Shown here in pieces: positions 1 through 5,263 of a DNA stretch of 5,263 bases (its first letter is position 1; each line of letters opens with the position of its first letter). Below the pieces are notes generated by a model, which saw only the letters and a program-made list of their open reading frames with translations, did not search any database and was not told the DNA's origin. The translations under genes and the position numbers were made by a program. The stretch lies in assembly GCA_903921945.1 (NCBI GenBank), contig CAIXSC010000934.1, forward strand, positions 1 through 5,263. The letters run 5' to 3'. Source of the stretch: an uncultured Planctomycetaceae bacterium (GTDB lineage Bacteria; Planctomycetota; Planctomycetia; Pirellulales; Pirellulaceae).

Positions 1-50
1 CACCGTCGAGCTTGTTCGCTGTTACCTATGAAACTCTATACCCGCCTGTG

Positions 51-78
51 AGCGTGGGAAAGAGCTTCCTACCCCGCT
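51..78 (+). terminator. Candidate hairpin terminator of an upstream gene
   Basis: GTGGGAA (54–60) pairs with TTCCTAC (66–72), with one G·T position, around the loop AGAGC. The stem extends through AGC (51–53) with GCT (76–78) past a CCC bulge. It is followed by TTTCTT, a short imperfect T-tract. It lies right after stop codons at 29–31 and 49–51, either of which could end an upstream + strand gene whose body is outside the window. The bulge and the weak T-run make this tentative. Confidence 0.28.
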
Positions 79-192
79 TTCTTGCCGCCGGGAACCGCCT
101 GTGCCACAATTCAGCCATCTGAAGCCACCAAGGCGGACCCGCGCCAAGCTCCGATTTGGTCGCGTGTTTCATCATTGAGCGTGGGGTGAGCG
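79..192 (+). other. Leader region upstream of the large gene
   Basis: About 110 bases between the candidate terminator and the GTG start. I find no convincing −35/−10 pair, operator or RNA gene. The only ribosome-binding-like feature is the GGGGTGAG stretch at 183–190, very close to the start codon, which is weak. The gene's promoter, if local, should lie here or just upstream. Confidence 0.4.
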
Positions 193-3100
193 GTGGCGGC
201 CGAGTTTTCCGAATCGAAACTGCGAACCAGCGTTTCACAACCGCCTGCAACTGTTTCGCCGCCACCGTCGCCGCTCGATGCCGAGTCATCATCCCCGCCG
301 CTGCCGCCACCGTCGCCGCCTGTCTCGCCGACACTTGCCTTGGCCCCTGAGTCACCGCTTGGGGCGGCGCGCGACGCTCCGCCGCTTCCTGATGCAACGC
401 AAGCCGGCCAGCCACTTAAGTCGTCGCATCTCGACAAGCTTGTACCGTTTCCCACCGGAATGTGCTTGGACGGCAAATACGTAATCGAACGGGAGCTGGG
501 ACGCGGCGGCTTCGGCATCGTGTTGCTCGCCCGCGAAATATCGCTGGATAACCGTCGAGTGGCGTTGAAGCTGCCCCGGCCAGACATCGCCTGGAGCGAG
601 GCTCAAATCGCAAGGTTCCGCGAAGAAGCGAGTAAAGTCGCTCGGCTTGACGAACGGGGCATTCCGACCATCTACCAGATCTTCGACCTTATCGTCCACG
701 AACAGCCGACGGTATGTGTCGTTCAGCAGTACATTGCGGGCTCGAGCCTATCGCGGTGGTGGAAACGGCAGCAGGAAACTACCGACGCCTATGATCGGCT
801 TGCCACCATGGTCGCAGACATCGCGGCGGTGCTCGCCGTTCCCCATGCGAAGAGCCTGTTTCATCGCGATCTCAAGCCCGACAACATCCTTGTGGATGAG
901 AGAGACCGTCCCTACGTGCTGGATTTCGGGCTTGCGTTGCACGTGAACGAGCGGACGCGCGAGGAAGGCCTCGTGGCGGGAACCATGCACTACATGGCGC
1001 CCGAGCAGGTACGGGGCGAAACGCGAAAGATCGATGCGCGCACCGATACCTGGGCGCTCGGCGTCAGTTTGTACCAGTTGCTGACGGGCAAACTGCCGTT
1101 CGATGGCGCTCAGCAACACGAGATCTTTGCGGCTATCAAAGAGGCCGATCCTCAGCCGCCCCGCCAAATCCGTCCCGAGATCCCGGTAGAGCTCGAACGC
1201 ATCACGCTCCGTTGCCTCGAAAAGCTCAAGGCCGACCGATACGGCACGGCGGGCGATCTGGAACGCGATCTCCGCACGTGGCGCGACGCGCCCGCTCAAC
1301 AACCAGCACGCGTCCCCAAAGGTTCCAATGCGACCGGAACAGGCGGACCCGGCTCCAGTGACCCGGCGATACCGGGCGAGCCTTCTCCATCGGAAAGCGG
1401 CCGTCGCACCGATCCGATCGCGAATGCCGAAACAAGTCCCGGCAGCCCGCCGTTCAAGCGATCGGCGGGACCGGAGCGGCAGGTCGAATCGCCGGTTGGC
1501 AACGGATCGGCCACCGCCGTCCGCGCGACGGCGCCGACAGATGCGTCCTTAGATTCAAGCGCCGCCCCGTCGTCCGGTCCTCCCCCATCGCATGGTTCCA
1601 CCGCCGCGATACCAGATCGTCCACGAATCGTCCCGAAAGGACTGGATTCGTTTGGCAGTCGCGATGCCGACTTCTTCCTGGAACTGCTTCCCGGCATTCC
1701 GGAACGCAACCTTCTGCCGCCCTCGATCAACTTTTGGAGAGAACGGATCGAGTCGGACGAACTGGCACAGCAGATGCCGGTGGGACTACTGTCCGGCCCG
1801 AGCGGCTGTGGCAAATCGTCGTTGATGAAGGCCGGGATCCTACCGCGTCTTCGGACATCCGTGATCGCTGTTTATCTGGAGGCGACTCAGGACGACACCG
1901 AATCGCGTCTGCTATCCGCGTTGCGGTCGGCCTTACGCAAGACCGGACGCACAATCCCGGAGAGTTTGAGTCTGGTGGAAGCAATGGAAAGGTTGGCGAG
2001 CCAGCCCATGGGCGCGGGATCGCCCTCCTCCGAATCCCAACTCGGCGAAACGAAAGTGCTGATCGTCCTCGACCATTTTGAACAGTGGCTGTACGCTCAT
2101 CGAGCGGATTCCGCAACCGTTCTCCGAGACGCGTTGGGGCAGTGCGATGGCGTGCGTCTCCAGGCGATCTTGATGGTCCGCGATGATTACTGGACGCCAA
2201 TCCGAGACTTCTTAAAGACCTTGGATGTCGACTTGCACGAGGGGGAGAACTGGCAACACGTGCCGTTGTTCGATTTGTCGCACGCTCGAAAGGTGCTGAC
2301 CATTTTCGGCCAAGCTTACGCCAAACTTCCCGCGAGTCCGGCGCCGTTGTCGGGACAACAAGCGGCTTTCATGAACGCGGCAGTGGCCAGCTTGGCGGAA
2401 AAGGACAAGGTGGTGAGTGTCCGATTGTCGGTCTTCGCGGAATTGATGCGCAGCCGCGACTGGACGCTGGAGACGCTCGCCAAAGTCGGCGGCGCGGACG
2501 GCGTTGGGGTGGCGTTCCTCGAGGAATCATTCGCTGCCCGCGATGCATCGCCGGTTCACAAACGCCACGCGGAGGCGGCCCAATCCGTCCTCAAGTCCCT
2601 CCTGCCGCCGCTGGGCGCGGAAATCAAAGGACACAACCGCACCGATGAAGAACTGATGGCGGCCGCCGATTACACTCGCCGACCCCAGGACTTCGACGAG
2701 TTGATCAAGATCCTTAACGGCAAGCTGCGTCTTGTCGCGTTGGTGTTCGACGACGCGAACCGCAAGGTCGGCTATCAACTGACCCACGATTATCTCGTGC
2801 CATCGCTCCGCACATGGTTGTCGCGAAAGCAGACGGAAACCCGCCACGGACGTGCCTTGTTGCGGCTGGAAGAGCGAGCGGCAACTTGGACGGCGAAAGA
2901 GGAAAACCGCCATCTCCCGTCGCTCGGCGAATACTTGCGGATCGCCACACTGACGAAGCGGCGCGATTGGACCGAACCGCAACAACGGATGATGCAGCGG
3001 GCGAGATTCATCCACGTTTTGCGCACCACGCTGGCGACACTCCTCGTGGCTGTGCTCGGAACGGCCGCATTCACGGCGCGCGAGTTGCAGCGGATCGGCG

Positions 3101-5256
3101 GACTGGCCACGACACTCGTCACTGCCAGTCCCGAACAGATCCTCGACATCGCCACGCAACTCGACCGCAGCCCGATGTTCGCGGACGCGCACCTGAACGC
3201 CTTCTTTCCGCCCGCTGATGCGACCAACCAATCGCCGTCGGACGCCTCTTCAGCCGACCAGCAAAGGCTGCTGCATGCGAGTTTCGCCCGTGTAGCTCGC
3301 GATCCCGCACACGCGTCGGAACTGCTCGAGGTGCTGCTGAAGGGCAAATATACGTACGCGATTCCGATCCGCGAGCGTCTGCGGTTGCTCCCGGCGGCAC
3401 GCTTCAGCGCCGTTAAAAACGAATTGAAGACACTGCTCCGCGACGAGCGCGCCATGGCTCGGCGGCGTTTCGGCGCGGCTTTGGCGTTGTCCGCGTACGT
3501 ACCCGCGTCCGACCCATCGTTTTGGGAGGCGAGCGATCTAGCGTTCATTACCCGCGAACTGGTCGCGGCGAACCCCGACTACCAGCCAGAACTGCGGCGG
3601 GCGCTCCGTCCCCTAGAAGGTCGCTTGCGCACGGACTTGGAACGCTTGTTTCGCGATGCCCAGTCCACCCCTGCCCAGCGGCTGGCGGCCGCGAACGCGT
3701 TCGCCGACTACGCGCCGAATGAGACCGCCAAGCTCGCCGACCTGTTGACCGTGGCGACTCCCGAACAGTACGCGGTGCTGTTTCCGCTGGTGGAAGCGGG
3801 CCGAACCGACGACATCCGTAAACAACTGGCGACAATCGCCTCGCGACTTCCGCCCGATGACCTTGGCTCCGTGGAGCGTGTCTCGTTCGGCCAGCGTCGA
3901 GCGAACGCGGCGGCGACACTGCTGTGTCTGGGTGAACGCGAAGCGGCGTTGCCGGTGTTCCTGATGAAGGATGATCCGGAATCGCTGACCCAGTTCATTT
4001 TCCGTTGCCGCCCGCGCGGCGTTGGGGTGGAGGCGCTGCTGGACTGTTTAGAAATCGTCAGTTCTGCTCCCCCCGGTCGTTACGCGAAAGAAGCACGTTA
4101 CGCGTTGCTGTTATCGCTCGCGGAGTTCCCGTTGGCCGAGGTTCCCGAGGGACGCCAGTCCGCAGTGTTGAAGCAAGTGCGTGATTGGTATGCGACCGAC
4201 CCAAGCTCGGGGGTCCACGGCGCGGCGAACTGGCTGTTGCGTCACTGGGGCGAGCATGCGTTTGTGAGGCAGATCGACGAGACGCCGGTGGCGCCGTCGG
4301 CGGACCGCGAGTGGTTCACGCTCGAGATCAAGGTAAAACCGGAACCGACACCAACTCTAGAATCCACAAAAACTTTAACCGATCGTTCCACTTCGGTACC
4401 CGCGCAAGCATCGACATTTTACTACACGTTCGTAGTGTTCCCCGCTGGCGAATATTGGATCGGTTCTCCGGATGACGAGCCGCAACGGACAAACGACGAA
4501 GTCCGTCATCGCGTGCATTTGAGTCGCCCGTTCGCAATTTTGAATCGCGAGGTGACACATGCGGAGCTTCTCGTGTTCAATCGCGCAATTTACGAAGACA
4601 TACATAAGTTCTGGATTCACGGGTCCATCGGGCCGACGGGGTCGTTAGTGAACTGGTACGACGCGGTTCAATTCAGCCGATGGCTGGGCACCCAGTACGG
4701 GTTGTCGGAAACCGACCAAGCTTACGCGGATCCGGCTTCACCGACTAGCGGCGAGCGGGAGTCAGACTCCGGAGCGAGTTGGGCCCCGCGCAACTGGCCG
4801 GTCGATCCGAGTCGTCGCGGGTTTCGTTTGCCGAGTGAAGCGGAATGGGAGATCGCAAGCCGCGGTGGTGTCCGGACGTTGTATGGCTTTGGATCCGACG
4901 CACGTTTACTGGAAGCATATGGCTGGTTCCGAGACAACAGTGGCGGGCGGATGCACGCGCCGTTAGAGCGTCGCCCCAGCCACCGCGGTCTGTTCGACAT
5001 GCACGGCAATGCGTACGAATGGGTTCACGACTGGACTGGCGAGTTCGGACGACTGCCAGCGACGGACCCGTTGGGTGCTACAGGGGGAACGCTCCGGGTG
5101 GTCCGTGGTGGCGGTTGGGTCGTCGAAGCGGCGCTATGCCGAACGGCTCTCCGCGACGGCTACGCCCCGACGCTCCGATGGCGCGACCTTGGTTTCCGGC
5201 TCGCCCTGAGTTTCGTCGAAGTGCCGGCCGAGTCAGGACAAAACAAAAGAGAGTAG
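193..5256 (+). CDS. Giant receptor-like protein: Ser/Thr kinase – STAND NTPase – TM helix – helical repeats – FGE/SUMF1 (C-type-lectin fold) domain
   Basis: 1687 residues, complete. Seen in order: Pro/Ser-rich tail (1–93); Hanks-type kinase (96–363) with all catalytic motifs; Pro/Ser/Gly-rich linker (364–482); P-loop NTPase (483–880) with Walker A GPSGCGKSS (535–543) and Walker B LIVLDHFEQW (623–632); membrane helix (943–962); helical HEAT-like module (963–1395); FGE/SUMF1-type domain (1409–1675). The combination matches a family recalled from planctomycetes and often named bifunctional Ser/Thr kinase/FGE-family protein. Inferred role: membrane-anchored signalling receptor whose outer FGE domain senses a ligand and whose cytoplasmic NTPase and kinase transmit the signal. 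Substrate and ligand are unknown. Start: an in-frame TGA at 187–189 makes GTG 193 the first possible start, preceded only by a weak GGGGTGAG purine stretch. ATG 460 (Met90), just before the kinase, is an alternative. There is no N-terminal signal peptide. The stop is TAG at 5254. The gene is transcribed alone within this window, and operon partners downstream cannot be seen. Confidence 0.95.
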   Translation: MAAEFSESKLRTSVSQPPATVSPPPSPLDAESSSPPLPPPSPPVSPTLALAPESPLGAARDAPPLPDATQAGQPLKSSHLDKLVPFPTGMCLDGKYVIERELGRGGFGIVLLAREISLDNRRVALKLPRPDIAWSEAQIARFREEASKVARLDERGIPTIYQIFDLIVHEQPTVCVVQQYIAGSSLSRWWKRQQETTDAYDRLATMVADIAAVLAVPHAKSLFHRDLKPDNILVDERDRPYVLDFGLALHVNERTREEGLVAGTMHYMAPEQVRGETRKIDARTDTWALGVSLYQLLTGKLPFDGAQQHEIFAAIKEADPQPPRQIRPEIPVELERITLRCLEKLKADRYGTAGDLERDLRTWRDAPAQQPARVPKGSNATGTGGPGSSDPAIPGEPSPSESGRRTDPIANAETSPGSPPFKRSAGPERQVESPVGNGSATAVRATAPTDASLDSSAAPSSGPPPSHGSTAAIPDRPRIVPKGLDSFGSRDADFFLELLPGIPERNLLPPSINFWRERIESDELAQQMPVGLLSGPSGCGKSSLMKAGILPRLRTSVIAVYLEATQDDTESRLLSALRSALRKTGRTIPESLSLVEAMERLASQPMGAGSPSSESQLGETKVLIVLDHFEQWLYAHRADSATVLRDALGQCDGVRLQAILMVRDDYWTPIRDFLKTLDVDLHEGENWQHVPLFDLSHARKVLTIFGQAYAKLPASPAPLSGQQAAFMNAAVASLAEKDKVVSVRLSVFAELMRSRDWTLETLAKVGGADGVGVAFLEESFAARDASPVHKRHAEAAQSVLKSLLPPLGAEIKGHNRTDEELMAAADYTRRPQDFDELIKILNGKLRLVALVFDDANRKVGYQLTHDYLVPSLRTWLSRKQTETRHGRALLRLEERAATWTAKEENRHLPSLGEYLRIATLTKRRDWTEPQQRMMQRARFIHVLRTTLATLLVAVLGTAAFTARELQRIGGLATTLVTASPEQILDIATQLDRSPMFADAHLNAFFPPADATNQSPSDASSADQQRLLHASFARVARDPAHASELLEVLLKGKYTYAIPIRERLRLLPAARFSAVKNELKTLLRDERAMARRRFGAALALSAYVPASDPSFWEASDLAFITRELVAANPDYQPELRRALRPLEGRLRTDLERLFRDAQSTPAQRLAAANAFADYAPNETAKLADLLTVATPEQYAVLFPLVEAGRTDDIRKQLATIASRLPPDDLGSVERVSFGQRRANAAATLLCLGEREAALPVFLMKDDPESLTQFIFRCRPRGVGVEALLDCLEIVSSAPPGRYAKEARYALLLSLAEFPLAEVPEGRQSAVLKQVRDWYATDPSSGVHGAANWLLRHWGEHAFVRQIDETPVAPSADREWFTLEIKVKPEPTPTLESTKTLTDRSTSVPAQASTFYYTFVVFPAGEYWIGSPDDEPQRTNDEVRHRVHLSRPFAILNREVTHAELLVFNRAIYEDIHKFWIHGSIGPTGSLVNWYDAVQFSRWLGTQYGLSETDQAYADPASPTSGERESDSGASWAPRNWPVDPSRRGFRLPSEAEWEIASRGGVRTLYGFGSDARLLEAYGWFRDNSGGRMHAPLERRPSHRGLFDMHGNAYEWVHDWTGEFGRLPATDPLGATGGTLRVVRGGGWVVEAALCRTALRDGYAPTLRWRDLGFRLALSFVEVPAESGQNKRE
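258..319 (+). repeat. In-frame 17-bp direct repeat encoding PPPSP
   Basis: GCCGCCACCGTCGCCGC occurs identically at 258–274 and 303–319, 45 bases (15 codons) apart. It encodes PPPSP at residues 23–27 and 38–42 inside the Pro/Ser-rich N-terminal tail (about 17–75). The exact match at the DNA level suggests a local duplication within low-complexity coding sequence. It could also reflect strong codon bias for Pro and Ser. Confidence 0.6.
478..1281 (+). other. Domain: Hanks-type (PknB-like) Ser/Thr protein kinase, apparently active
   Basis: Residues 96–363 of the large protein. Glycine-rich loop GRGGFG (103–108), VALK lysine K126, probable αC glutamate E145, catalytic loop HRDLKPDN (224–231) with D226 and N231, metal-binding DFG (244–246), short activation segment ending in APE (269–271), D285 of the F helix and the conserved late arginine R349. 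Every residue needed for phosphotransfer is present, so this should be a working kinase, not a pseudokinase. The HRD arginine makes it an RD kinase, whose activity normally depends on activation-loop phosphorylation; T255 and T264 are the threonines there. No PASTA or other classical sensor follows directly. The sensing role falls to the distal C-terminal modules. Substrates cannot be read from sequence. Confidence 0.95.
1282..1638 (+). other. Disordered Pro/Ser/Gly/Ala-rich interdomain linker
   Basis: Residues 364–482 lack hydrophobic clusters and are dominated by Pro, Ser, Gly, Ala and Thr, with charged residues interspersed. They connect the kinase to the NTPase. The stretch is a flexible tether and a plausible site for autophosphorylation (many Ser/Thr, several next to Pro). 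No folded domain is recognisable. Confidence 0.7.
1639..2832 (+). other. Domain: STAND-type P-loop NTPase (novel-STAND-like) with C-terminal helical/winged-helix part
   Basis: Residues 483–880. It opens with a GLDSF…DADFF segment typical of novel-STAND NTPases that follow kinases. Next come Walker A (G535–S543, lysine K541), Walker B with D627 and acidic E630, and a VRDDYW strand (662–667) in the sensor-1 position. The C-terminal part ends in YQLTHDYLVPSLRTWL (861–876), the LTHD-type motif seen in the winged-helix region of this NTPase class. STAND proteins are NTP-driven switches that oligomerise on ligand sensing and activate a fused effector; here the fused N-terminal effector is the kinase. 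Residues 881–942 form a charged helical stretch leading into the membrane helix. Assignment to the class is strong; the precise subfamily and nucleotide preference are inferred. Confidence 0.85.
3019..3078 (+). other. Predicted single transmembrane helix
   Basis: Residues 943–962 form the only clear long hydrophobic run I see in the protein: LRTTLATLLVAVLGTAAFTA. It is preceded by basic residues (KRR near 920 and RAR just before the helix). By the positive-inside rule this places the kinase and NTPase in the cytoplasm and the remaining ~725 residues outside the membrane. There is no N-terminal signal sequence, so this helix would act as the internal signal anchor. Read by eye, not by a predictor. 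Confidence 0.75.
3079..4377 (+). other. Region: α-helical HEAT-like repeat module between membrane helix and FGE domain
   Basis: Residues 963–1395 are rich in Ala, Leu and Arg and appear built from amphipathic helix pairs. Recurrent motifs include RRRFGAALALSAY (1090–1102), QRLAAANAFADYAP (1162–1175) and RRANAAATLLCLGE (1235–1248), ending with HGAANWLLRHWG (1342–1353). The pattern resembles HEAT/ARM-type solenoids, and similar blocks sit in planctomycete kinase–FGE proteins as I recall them. A role as spacer or as a ligand- or partner-binding solenoid is inferred. The repeats are too diverged for me to give their exact number. A short, polar, lower-G+C stretch (about 1380–1408) links it to the FGE domain. 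Confidence 0.55.
4417..5217 (+). other. Domain: FGE/SUMF1-type (C-type-lectin fold), probably non-catalytic
   Basis: Residues 1409–1675. Family hallmarks: FPAGEYWIGS (1416–1425), REVTHAEL (1452–1459), VNWYDAVQFSRWL (1486–1498), GFRLPSEAEWEIASRGG (1543–1559), GLFDMHGNAYEWVHDW (1599–1614) and the closing RVVRGGGW…RWRDLGFRLAL (about 1635–1672). True FGE converts a sulfatase cysteine to formylglycine using a copper-binding cysteine pair near the C-terminus. By eye alignment to human FGE, the first of the pair falls on V1644 and only C1649 is present, so that chemistry is unlikely. No iron-ligand domain of EgtB type is present either. The likely role is ligand recognition at the cell surface or in the periplasm. 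Confidence 0.9.
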
Positions 5257-5263
5257 CGGAACC

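Noticed and set aside
12..42. Possible promoter: TTGTTC and TATACC
   Set aside because: The spacing is 19 bases, both boxes are imperfect, and the candidate terminator hairpin would lie directly downstream.
3..122. Partial open frame from the left edge ending at TGA 120–122
   Set aside because: About 39 residues without recognisable motif; it runs through the candidate hairpin, and two other frames stop before it. No frame can be chosen as the true tail of an upstream gene.
258..319. Repeated GCCGCCACCGTCGCCGC considered as a CRISPR-like or regulatory repeat
   Set aside because: Only two copies, 45 bases apart and in frame, encoding PPPSP inside the coding sequence; explained by low-complexity protein sequence.
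111..587. Minus-strand open frame overlapping the start of the large gene
   Set aside because: It is Gly/Ser/Asp-rich because it reads the complement of the Pro/Ser-rich tail and kinase glycine loop; no family resemblance and no ribosome-binding site.
2790..3548. Long minus-strand open frames (for example 2790–3548 and 2527–3231) inside the large gene
   Set aside because: They lie wholly antisense to clearly coding domain sequence, have Arg/Ser-rich composition typical of shadow frames in G+C-rich genes and show no recognisable domain.

Overview
The window is almost entirely one very large gene. A single + strand reading frame (193–5256) encodes a 1687-residue multidomain protein. In order it has a Pro/Ser-rich N-terminal tail, a complete Hanks-type Ser/Thr protein kinase, a long disordered linker, a STAND-type P-loop NTPase (novel-STAND-like), one transmembrane helix, an α-helical (HEAT-like) repeat module and a C-terminal formylglycine-generating-enzyme/sulfatase-modifying-factor (FGE/SUMF1) domain with a C-type-lectin-like fold. 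This architecture is recalled from memory as characteristic of Planctomycetota, particularly Gemmata- and Pirellula-like lineages. The high G+C content, the GTG start without a strong Shine-Dalgarno sequence and the gigantic signalling protein fit that origin. The exact genus cannot be read from the window.

Layout: 1–192 is non-coding or the tail of something upstream. It holds a plausible hairpin terminator (51–78) just after stop codons at 29–31 and 49–51, and then the leader of the large gene. 193–5256 is the gene. Only 7 bases follow its stop codon, so downstream partners are outside the window.

Working model (inference): the kinase and NTPase lie in the cytoplasm. The single membrane helix at residues 943–962 carries the helical module and the FGE/C-type-lectin domain to the outside. 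Ligand recognition by the outer domain would drive ATP-dependent STAND oligomerisation and activate the kinase. The FGE domain does not have the cysteine pair of catalytic FGE, so it is more likely a binding or sensor domain than an enzyme. FGE-type C-type-lectin domains at the C-terminus of kinase or STAND proteins are known targets of diversity-generating retroelements in other bacteria. The sequence immediately downstream is therefore the most useful place to look next; no reverse transcriptase or template repeat is visible here.
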